Below are positions 29,429-34,869 of a DNA stretch of 38,075 bases, piece by piece. Under the pieces are notes generated by a model. It did no database searches and was not told the origin of the DNA. It saw only the letters and a list, made by a program, of their open reading frames with translations. The stretch lies in contig JAEHGL010000007.1 in NCBI GenBank assembly GCA_019248485.1, forward strand, positions 1-38,075, in the 5' to 3' direction. This DNA is from Candidatus Komeilibacteria bacterium S5_K13 (GTDB lineage Bacteria > Patescibacteriota > Patescibacteriia > UBA1558 > S5-K13). The position numbers were made by a program, and so were the translations under genes. The stretch's first letter is position 1; each line of letters starts with the position of its first letter.

Positions 29429-30040
29429 ATGAAAACACAAAAAGTGGGAATATTTCCCAACAGTTTTTACCATGTATATAATAGAGCCACTGAAAAAAGA
29501 ACTATATTTTATACAGAGAAAGATTATAATAGATTTTTAGAAAAGGTCTTTTTTTACAGGGACATAACTGGTATTAAAATTTTATCTTATGCTATATTGC
29601 CTAATCATTTTCATTTTTTGTTGACAGAGCCCGACACGTCAGAGGTATCGCACGTCAGAGGTGACTATAAAGATAACGTTAATCAGTATTTTGGTTCGAA
29701 AATTGCTAAATTTATGAGTTTATTATCAAATTCATATACAAGGTTTTTCAATGAAAAACATGAGCACTCGGGAAGAATTTTTGAAGGAAAGTTTAAATCT
29801 AAGTTTATTAAAGATGATATTTATTTACAATCAATAGTTGCGTATATTAATCTTAATCCAGTAAAACATAAATTAGTTAAAAATATTGAGGACTGGCCTT
29901 ATACATCACATTTTGAATTAAGTGATATAATAAATAAAAATATAGTCAATAATAGAGATTTTTTAGACAAAAAAGAATATATAAATATCATTAAGCAAAA
30001 TTTAAAAAAAATAAAGAGTGTTGATTTGGAATTTGATTGA
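29429..30040 (+). CDS. REP-associated tyrosine transposase (Y1_Tnp, RAYT)
   Basis: About 203 aa, single-domain HUH nuclease. The HUH motif is HFH in LPNHFHFLLTE (about 52-62). The catalytic Tyr lies in VAYINLNPVKH (about 138-148). EHSGRIFEGKFKSKFI and the N-terminal YHVYNRATEKRTIFY are family landmarks. RAYTs nick and mobilise REP palindromes as single strands. Residues about 69-79 (DTSEVSHVRGD) are encoded by a REP copy inserted in frame, and a second copy overlaps the stop codon. A GTG at 29423 precedes the chosen ATG. There is no SD; the reading frame is otherwise intact, so activity is possible. Confidence 0.92.
   Translation: MKTQKVGIFPNSFYHVYNRATEKRTIFYTEKDYNRFLEKVFFYRDITGIKILSYAILPNHFHFLLTEPDTSEVSHVRGDYKDNVNQYFGSKIAKFMSLLSNSYTRFFNEKHEHSGRIFEGKFKSKFIKDDIYLQSIVAYINLNPVKHKLVKNIEDWPYTSHFELSDIINKNIVNNRDFLDKKEYINIIKQNLKKIKSVDLEFD
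29633..29665 (+). repeat. REP copy inside the transposase coding sequence
   Basis: Two tandem half-units, GACACGTCAGAGGT and GCACGTCAGAGGTG. The 33-bp block matches the block at 30039-30071 with about six differences. Its 33-bp length is a multiple of three, so it keeps the frame. Confidence 0.8.
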
Positions 30041-30071
30041 CACGTCAGAGGTGTGGCACCTCAGAGGTGTG
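30039..30071 (+). repeat. REP copy at the 3' end of the transposase gene
   Basis: GACACGTCAGAGGTGTGG followed by CACCTCAGAGGTG. The second half is a perfect hairpin and the first half an imperfect one. The first two bases overlap the TGA stop codon. A TATAAT (30073-30078) follows directly. Confidence 0.8.
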
Positions 30072-30209
30072 GTATAATAAATTTATGAAACAAGATAAAT
30101 TTTTATTTTTAATAATTTTATTTATTATTTTTCTCATTATTGCATTTGCTAGATTTTAGATCGGGTAATTTTTAATTTATTTGTGTTATTAAAGATTTAT
30201 AATTAAATA

Positions 30210-30644
30210 ATGATTTTCATGGAAGATGATGTGCTAAAAGAAAAAGAAAAATTTTTGTCTATTAAAACAGGCAAGCATTTTTTGGGTTATGCACTTATTG
30301 GAGGAATATCTAACTCAATAGAAATAATTTTCTTATTTTTGTTAGTAGAAATTTTTGGTATATATTATCTTATTGCTTCAGTTTGTGTTTATATGTTTGG
30401 ATCAATATTTACTTTTTTAGGAAGAAAATTTTTTGTTTTTAAAGATAAAAATCTAAAAAACATATTTAGACAATTTGCTAAATATGTTTTTATGTTTATT
30501 ATAGGAATAACGCTCAATATTTTTATAATGAAGTCTTTTGTTGATGGTTTTAATATTCATTATGCAATTGCTTATATAACATCTATCCTTATAACAGGAA
30601 TTATTGGTTTTCTGTGGAATAAAAAGATAACTTTTAAAAGTTAG
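30210..30644 (+). CDS. GtrA-family membrane protein
   Basis: 144 aa with four membrane segments (about 22-45, 50-70, 86-105, 115-138). GYALIGGISNSIEIIFLFLL at the start and FLGRKFFVFK in the centre match the GtrA/DPMS_TMD pattern (FL..R.wvF). The C-terminal FLWNKKITFKS is the family's typical W.(K/R)..(V/T)F end. The family is implicated in moving lipid-linked sugars or partnering glycosyltransferases, consistent with the flippase and ligase elsewhere. ATG at 30219 (MEDD) is an alternative start. No SD. It overlaps the convergent repeat-protein gene by 11 bp. Confidence 0.88.
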   Translation: MIFMEDDVLKEKEKFLSIKTGKHFLGYALIGGISNSIEIIFLFLLVEIFGIYYLIASVCVYMFGSIFTFLGRKFFVFKDKNLKNIFRQFAKYVFMFIIGITLNIFIMKSFVDGFNIHYAIAYITSILITGIIGFLWNKKITFKS

Positions 30645-31325
30645 CTATTTCTTCTTCATTTAGTTCTTTTTGCATTTTTTCATATTCATCATCGATGAAT
30701 TTTTTTATTTCCATATCTACCTCAACAAATCTTTTTATTTTAGGATCTTTATTTATCTCTTCTTGAGAAAAATCTAAAAAAGTTTTTCTTTCGGGTCTTG
30801 GAGTAGAAAGAAGTATCATATGATATAATTTATGCTCAATTAATTCGTCATCAGATATTGTAGGAAAGCTGTCTTTTATTATTACTAGTAGTTTATATGA
30901 AAAATGTTCTACTAGTTCTGAATATTTTTTTTGCAACATGTTTTCATATTCATCATGGATGAATTTTTCTATCCTTTTATCTATTTCAACAAATCTCTTT
31001 ATTTTAGGATCCTTATCTATTTCTTCTTGAGTAAAATCAGTCCAGTGTTTTTCTCCAGATACGACAGAAGATCCAGATATAATTTGATAGATACTATGCT
31101 CATACAAATCTTTTTTGGGTAAATCTTTTAAGTATTCATCTGTATTTATAAATAATATACCACTTTCAATAATATCGTAACCAAAAAAAGTTTCTAACTC
31201 AGAAAACATTTTTTTGATTCTTGTAGATTTTGGTTGCTATATTGTTCTCCGATTGTTGCGCTTTCTTGTTTTGAGCTATTCTTTATTATCTCATCCCCTG
31301 CTGTTAGTGGTATTTCTTTGCTCAT
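30634..31325 (-). CDS. Repeat protein coupled to dagK; probable -1 frameshift at A7
   Basis: The main frame (31209-30634, 191 aa) holds two tandem ~75-aa units. Each has an EHxxYxxI block, then F(T/S)QEEI(D/N)KDPKIKRFVE and a helix (EKFI.DEYE). No signal or membrane segment; acidic, probably helical. Upstream, a frame from ATG 31325 (43 codons, stop at 31194) overlaps it. That ATG overlaps the dagK stop as ATGA. The two frames meet at an A7 run (31215-31209) in the exact phase of an A AAA AAA slippery heptamer; a -1 shift gives ...ESKKMFSELE. Alternatively the 191-aa ORF starts alone at 31209, or one A is missing. Function unknown. Confidence 0.65.
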
Positions 31326-31675
31326 AATATTTTTGGTAGAAAAATTATTATTCCTATAATAGCAGCAATTATTGAAAAAACAAGAACCGCTCCAGCTGAA
31401 ACATCTCGCGTCCTTTTGGTTGCCTCATAGTCAAGATTAAGCTTGTCTCGAGTTATATTTGCAAGTTCTTCTATGGATGTATTTATCATCTCTAGCGATA
31501 TTATGATTCCAATTAATATCAGTACTACAAACCACTCTATGGTAGATAAGTCAAAAAATAATCCAGCTAATAGAACTGTTATTGTGGCAATAAAATGAAA
31601 TCTAATATTTCTTTCCTTGATAGAAGAGATTATTCCATTATATGCAAATATAAATGCACGAAAGAATTTTTTCAT
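31322..31675 (-). CDS. dgkA: Diacylglycerol/undecaprenol kinase (DagK family)
   Basis: 117 aa, the usual length, with three membrane segments (about 30-45, 47-68, 95-115). The family signature is present: IRFHFIATI near the N-terminus, ISLEMINTSIEELAN (about 60-74, with the catalytic Glu of E..N.(S/A)IE), and TRDVSAGAVLVFSI (about 89-102). It phosphorylates a membrane lipid alcohol, in this branch probably undecaprenol, feeding the carrier used for wall and polysaccharide synthesis. Its TGA overlaps the next gene's ATG. No SD. Confidence 0.92.
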   Translation of the reverse strand: MKKFFRAFIFAYNGIISSIKERNIRFHFIATITVLLAGLFFDLSTIEWFVVLILIGIIISLEMINTSIEELANITRDKLNLDYEATKRTRDVSAGAVLVFSIIAAIIGIIIFLPKIL

Positions 31676-31703
31676 ATTATTGGCTTATTATGTTTATTTA
31701 ATC

Positions 31704-31724
31704 AGCTACGATACTAAGTAGCTA
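31704..31724. repeat. AGCTAC-type phased repeat just after rlpA
   Basis: AGCTACGATACTAAGTAGCTA, with CTA at 31706, 31714 and 31722 (8-bp spacing). It differs from the copy after rpoB (18920-18940) at two positions. Confidence 0.65.
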
Positions 31725-31725
31725 A

Positions 31726-32205
31726 TTAGTATACTTTTATTTTTACATCAGCAATGCCCGCCTTGTCAATTCCTAGAATTTTTGCCCCAGCATATGATAG
31801 ATCTATCTCGGCTAAGTATTTTTTTGTTTTTTTGTTTTTTGAATATGGTCCACGATCACTTACTACGGCATCAATAGATATGCCAGTTTTCATATTTACA
31901 ACTTTTATTTTTGTGCCTAATGGAAGAGTCCTATGTGCTACAAGAGTAGAATCAAACATGTTGAATTTTTTACCATTTGCCATCTTTCTTCCATGAAAAG
32001 CTTTTCCATACCACATAGCTTTACCAAAGATTATTTCCATTGGAAAGCTATTTGAAATAATTTGAGGGGTTGTCGTAGCAATATTTACAGTGGTAGTTGA
32101 AGATACAGTTGCCTCTTGTGCTCTAATTTGAGTATAATAAAGTAAGAAACAACAGGAGCTAAATAAAATACAAGTAATATAGGTTTTGAGTTTGTTTATT
32201 TTCAT
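31726..32205 (-). CDS. rlpA: RlpA-like double-psi beta-barrel protein, secreted
   Basis: 159 aa. A signal peptide or anchor lies at about 7-28 with cleavage near QIRAQ. A Thr-rich linker precedes a DPBB domain (about 60-159). The family core reads GKAMWYGKAFHGRKMANGKKF, then AHRTLPLGTKIKVVN and VSDRGPYSK. RlpA proteins bind or cleave peptidoglycan glycan strands lacking stem peptides. The SPOR domain of E. coli RlpA is absent. The start is 20 bp from the divergent gene at 32226, and TGCTATTAT lies just upstream of its ATG, so the mRNA may be leaderless. Confidence 0.88.
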   Translation of the reverse strand: MKINKLKTYITCILFSSCCFLLYYTQIRAQEATVSSTTTVNIATTTPQIISNSFPMEIIFGKAMWYGKAFHGRKMANGKKFNMFDSTLVAHRTLPLGTKIKVVNMKTGISIDAVVSDRGPYSKNKKTKKYLAEIDLSYAGAKILGIDKAGIADVKIKVY

Positions 32206-32225
32206 TAATACATAATAGCATAAAT
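32206..32225. promoter_or_regulatory. 20-bp divergent intergenic region
   Basis: The two ATG codons face away from each other across 20 bp. On minus, TGCTATTAT (extended -10-like) ends about 7 nt before the rlpA ATG. On plus, TACATAAT lies about 10 nt before the 32226 ATG. There is no room for SD sequences. Confidence 0.45.
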
Positions 32226-32678
32226 ATGAACAATTTTCACGAATCCCCCCAAGATTATACTGACTATAGAAAATACAATAACATAGAGGAACAAATAGAT
32301 ATATTTGAAGAAACGATTAATCTTCAAGATGCTAACAATAAAGAAAAGCGAGTATTGCCAGTTGTTTCGGAAAAAGAATATGTATACAATGGTCCGCAGT
32401 ATTATAAATTCCAAGTTTTTAAATTTGTTGGTTCTGATATGGTAATATTAGATTATATAGTCGCTAAAGATTATAAAGAGGCTGGCATAATGCTTGATAA
32501 AACAAAATATAAACATGATGATCGTGTATCCATATCAAAAATGGATCCATGCGAACCACCGGAAGAAGTTGTAGAAAAATATAGGATAAAGAGAGCAATG
32601 ACAATAAATAAAAATAATAAAAGAGATAACTTACAAAAAATAGTAAAAGAATATCAAGAAAGAAAAGATATCTTTTGA
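32226..32678 (+). CDS. Hypothetical protein, 150 aa
   Basis: Soluble, no signal peptide or membrane segment. A polar, acidic N-terminus (about 1-45) precedes a compact domain. YYKFQVFKFVGSDMVILDYIVA and YKEAGIMLDKTKYKHDDRVSISKMD (about 58-108) suggest alternating strands and helices. The basic, helical C-terminus (KRAMTINKNNKRDNLQK) could bind nucleic acid. No domain recognised. It has no SD and is divergent from rlpA. The convergent receiver gene follows after the terminator at 32703-32730. Confidence 0.7.
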   Translation: MNNFHESPQDYTDYRKYNNIEEQIDIFEETINLQDANNKEKRVLPVVSEKEYVYNGPQYYKFQVFKFVGSDMVILDYIVAKDYKEAGIMLDKTKYKHDDRVSISKMDPCEPPEEVVEKYRIKRAMTINKNNKRDNLQKIVKEYQERKDIF

Positions 32679-32702
32679 TTAACGTATTCTTTTAGATAAA
32701 AT

Positions 32703-32730
32703 AAAAAACGGGTATGAATTTACCCGTTTT
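32703..32730 (-). terminator. Terminator overlapping the receiver gene stop codon
   Basis: AAAACGGGTA (32705-32714) pairs with TACCCGTTTT (32721-32730); T6 follows on the minus strand. The receiver stop codon (32731-32729) enters the stem. It may also serve the convergent gene at 32226. Confidence 0.88.
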
Positions 32731-33109
32731 AAATTTTTAGCAAAACCCGCAGGGCTTCAACAAGATCCCCTCTATGGAATGGTTTTCTAAGAACAATGTT
32801 GTTCTTAGAGTTTTTGTCCTCAGGAAGGTGATTTGTACAAGTTAGGATTTGGATTTTTGGGGAAAGATCTCTTATTTTTTTTATAAATCCAGATCCACAG
32901 TTATATTCTTTATCCTCAGGCCCTTTTCCGGTCGGTATGTACTCTGTGATGAGTATTTGAACAGAGTTGTTTCTTAAGAAATTGAGTACGTCTTTTTCCT
33001 CTGAAAATTCAAATGTTTCAATATCCTTATCCTTAAAATAAGAAGATATAATCTTCTTATAAAGATTTCGAACAGCTGTGTCATGTTCAAATATAGCTAT
33101 CGTGACCAT
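32729..33109 (-). CDS. Stand-alone receiver-domain protein with Glu at the phosphoacceptor site
   Basis: 126 aa, a single response-regulator receiver fold. The acidic pocket is FEHD near residues 7-10. The third strand reads VQILITEYIP (about 50-59), where the phosphorylated Asp of the family is Glu. The switch Thr/Ser strand is IQILTCTN, and the invariant Lys is in LRKPF (about 108-112). No output domain. With Glu in place of Asp it is unlikely to be phosphorylated normally and may mimic the active state. ATG with AGGAGG 6 nt upstream, promoter at 33136-33164, terminator at the stop codon: an SD-led cassette gene. Confidence 0.82.
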   Translation of the reverse strand: MVTIAIFEHDTAVRNLYKKIISSYFKDKDIETFEFSEEKDVLNFLRNNSVQILITEYIPTGKGPEDKEYNCGSGFIKKIRDLSPKIQILTCTNHLPEDKNSKNNIVLRKPFHRGDLVEALRVLLKI

Positions 33110-33135
33110 TATTCCTCCTAATCTCGATTATACGT

Positions 33136-33164
33136 ATGTTAATACACTTATTCATTTTTGTCAA
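33136..33164 (-). promoter_or_regulatory. Promoter of the receiver gene
   Basis: Minus strand TTGACA (33164-33159), 17-nt spacer, TAACAT (33141-33136). Confidence 0.75.
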
Positions 33165-33202
33165 ATAAAAAAAGAATAAGCCAATTTTATATTTTTTATA
33201 AT

Positions 33203-33487
33203 TTATTTTGTTATTATACAACTCTTTGCAATTATGCCGTAGAGTTTATTTAATATTTTTGTGAGATCATTAATCTGTTTTAATTCACCTTTTACAACTA
33301 TTGTTATGATTCCTGAACAATTTGATACGCAACGTGGTTCTATGTTTACACCTAGTCTAGTAAGTATAATATGGCCGTTTTCTGAGAGTGCTTTATTTAA
33401 CTTTTCCGAATTAACTTGTCGATTTGTAACCATTATTGTAATCGTTCCTAAATGTTGTTTTTGCATATTATTATATATTAGCCACAC
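33203..33487 (-). CDS. ACT-like small protein (resembles TM1266-type regulators)
   Basis: 94 aa with a beta-alpha-beta-beta-alpha-beta pattern. GTITIMVTNRQVNSEKLNKA, then GHIILTRLGVNI and GIITIVVKGELKQINDLTKI, ending KSCIITK. The layout fits the ACT/ferredoxin-like fold of the TM1266 family (putative regulators of iron-only hydrogenase systems). No hydrogenase gene is near, so that function is not supported here. ATG at 33466 (MQKQHLG) may be the true start; the first seven residues from 33487 look extraneous. No SD. Confidence 0.65.
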   Translation of the reverse strand: MWLIYNNMQKQHLGTITIMVTNRQVNSEKLNKALSENGHIILTRLGVNIEPRCVSNCSGIITIVVKGELKQINDLTKILNKLYGIIAKSCIITK

Positions 33488-33574
33488 AGCTTTGCTATTT
33501 AATTGTTAATTTATTATAACACTTTAAACTTTAATAATAAATATATTATAGGCACTTATTCACAGTTGTTATTA

Positions 33575-33603
33575 TTGACAAGATATTTATATCGTTGTAA
33601 TAT
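33575..33603 (+). promoter_or_regulatory. Promoter of the 92-aa ORFan
   Basis: TTGACA (33575-33580), 17-nt spacer, TAATAT (33598-33603). A DnaA-box-like TTATTCACA (33556-33564) lies just upstream. Confidence 0.75.
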
Positions 33604-33634
33604 TTTTTTATGCCTATTCTAATAAGGAGGAAAA

Positions 33635-33913
33635 ATGGCAAATCAAAATGGAGATAGTGGAGCAAGCGTTGCTTTTTCTGAACCAGAGCCACATTTTGCA
33701 CAGCAAGAAACCGGTTTAGGGATTAATGTTTTTGACAATCCCTTTGCTGGAGCCTCAGCACAGGAGTGTGTTACAACCATGCAGAGTATTTTAGGTGATC
33801 CGGAGATTCTTCTAGAAATAATAGATATCCGGATTACTCAAATGCAAAACACGAATCCGCAAGGATATCGTTTGTGCCATCAAGAGGGGGTGTTACCTCA
33901 TAATAGGGGCTGA
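33635..33913 (+). CDS. Hypothetical protein, 92 aa
   Basis: Small, acidic, no membrane segment. The N-terminal third is low in order-promoting residues (NQNGDSGASVAFSEPEP). The middle has AQECVTTMQSILGDPEILLE, which looks helical. The C-terminus is polar (RLCHQEGVLPHNRG). No known domain. Start: AAGGAGG 5 nt before ATG, promoter at 33575-33603. Two terminators follow in tandem. It is an SD-led cassette gene. Confidence 0.7.
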   Translation: MANQNGDSGASVAFSEPEPHFAQQETGLGINVFDNPFAGASAQECVTTMQSILGDPEILLEIIDIRITQMQNTNPQGYRLCHQEGVLPHNRG

Positions 33914-33930
33914 TCTCCTAATCCAATTTT

Positions 33931-33963
33931 ACCGTCTATAGTCGTGACTTAGGCGGTTTTTTA
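33931..33963 (+). terminator. First terminator of the 92-aa ORFan
   Basis: ACCGTCT (33931-33937) pairs with AGGCGGT (33951-33957), one G-T pair, followed by T6. Confidence 0.8.
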
Positions 33964-33984
33964 TTTGGATGTCTTTTTTTACGA

Positions 33985-34004
33985 GCCGTCTCCGACGGTT
34001 TTTT
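33985..34004 (+). terminator. Second, tandem terminator
   Basis: CCGTC (33986-33990) pairs with GACGG (33994-33998) over TCC, followed by T6. Confidence 0.75.
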
Positions 34005-34171
34005 AAGATATTTTTATTTATAAATAAAGCTATAAATCGTTCTTGGTGGCTATTTTTAAAAGGTGTCGTATTGATTGTTTATTGTGCCATTGATTGCTAT
34101 TTAATATTGATGTAAAAAATAAGAGTATTGTGGTTTTTGAATTACTAGACTTTTAATCTAGCTTTAATTCT

Positions 34172-34263
34172 AAAACCAAAACCCCGCTAAGTTAGACCTG
34201 GCGGGGAGTTGGCGAAAAGCGATTTATGAAGCGTGGTCTCGTTTAAAGCGAGATTGGCCTCTT
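34172..34263 (-). ncRNA. Candidate small RNA, about 92 nt, unknown class
   Basis: A consensus promoter (34270-34297) and an intrinsic terminator enclose about 92 nt with no SD and no ORF of useful length. Minus strand: hairpin TCTCG-CTTTAAA-CGAGA (about 34253-34237), a linker, then the terminator CCCCGC (34206-34201) / GCGGGG (34187-34182) with TTTTGGTTTT. AGACC in the linker could alternatively pair with GGTCT in the terminator loop. It is divergent from ssb. It lacks the SRP tetraloop and tRNA signatures. Confidence 0.65.
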
Positions 34264-34269
34264 ATTTTT

Positions 34270-34297
34270 ATTATAATTTAATGAAATATTTTGTCAA
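34270..34297 (-). promoter_or_regulatory. Consensus promoter of the small RNA
   Basis: Minus strand TTGACA (34297-34292), 16-nt spacer, TATAAT (34275-34270); both hexamers are perfect. Confidence 0.85.
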
Positions 34298-34348
34298 GTC
34301 TTTTTTAGAGTGAGATCACGCCTTATAATCGTACTTAATAATTAATCA

Positions 34349-34367
34349 TTCAGTTATTAAAACTGAA
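34349..34367 (+). promoter_or_regulatory. Inverted repeat just upstream of ssb
   Basis: TTCAGTT (34349-34355) and AACTGAA (34361-34367), perfect arms with a 5-bp spacer, 11 bp before the ssb ATG and after TATAAT at 34324-34329. It could be an operator or an mRNA hairpin; no LexA consensus. Confidence 0.5.
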
Positions 34368-34377
34368 CGAAAAAAGT

Positions 34378-34767
34378 ATGGATGTAAACAAAATTACATT
34401 ATTAGGCAGGATTGTAAATGATCCGGTAGTAAAGAAGACAAAAACCGGAAAAGATTTAACAAGTTGCTCTATTGCAACAAACCTTATTTGGAAAAGTGCT
34501 AAGGGGTCTAATACAACAAAGGAGGTAGAATTTCATAATCTAATTTTTTGGGGATCAATTGCCTCTATCGCTGGCAAATATCTCAAAAAAGCAGACAGGG
34601 TTTATATTGAGGGAAGGCTTAGAACAAGAAAATGGGAAGACAAGAACAAGGTAATGCACTACAAGACAGAGGTCATAGTAAGCGAACTTGTAATGCTTGG
34701 CGGCAAAAAGGCAGAACAAACAGCAAGGGAACTTGCTGTTGAAGAGATTATTGTTGAAGAACAATAA
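34378..34767 (+). CDS. ssb: Single-stranded DNA-binding protein
   Basis: 129 aa with one OB-fold (about 1-112). NKITLLGRIVNDPVVKKTKTG at the start, VEFHNLIFWG and YLKKADRVYIEGRLRTRKW are family landmarks. The C-terminal tail is short and acidic (EEIIVEEQ) and lacks the DIPF-type tip that recruits partners in E. coli. It binds single-stranded DNA during replication and repair, with RecA and the clamp encoded elsewhere in the window. No SD. TATAAT at 34324-34329 is the likely -10. Confidence 0.93.
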   Translation: MDVNKITLLGRIVNDPVVKKTKTGKDLTSCSIATNLIWKSAKGSNTTKEVEFHNLIFWGSIASIAGKYLKKADRVYIEGRLRTRKWEDKNKVMHYKTEVIVSELVMLGGKKAEQTARELAVEEIIVEEQ

Positions 34768-34775
34768 TACTTTCG

Positions 34776-34834
34776 TTTCATTTGGCGTTTTTTGATTCAA
34801 CTACGGTCGTTGATAGAAAGACGCCAAGTTGAAA
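34776..34834. repeat. Imperfect inverted repeat between ssb and the lamin-tail gene
   Basis: TTTCATTTGGCGT (34776-34788) faces ACGCCAAGTTGAAA (34821-34834), with an inner CAAC/GTTG. There is no trailing T-run on either outer side, so it is not a clear terminator. Confidence 0.5.
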
Positions 34835-34869
34835 CAGATTTAATATTATTTTAATTTAAAATAAAACAT

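Larger units (their letters stand above)
33914..34171. other. Gene-free spacer after the 92-aa ORFan
   Basis: It holds two tandem plus-strand terminators (33931-34004) and a CTAGA/TCTAG hairpin (34145-34160). No ORF with a credible start was seen. Confidence 0.5.

Noticed and set aside
30085-30159. 24-residue hydrophobic ORF (MKQDKFLFL...) after the REP copy
   Set aside because: It has a TATAAT just upstream but no SD and very low complexity; it is too short and T-rich to support without conservation data.
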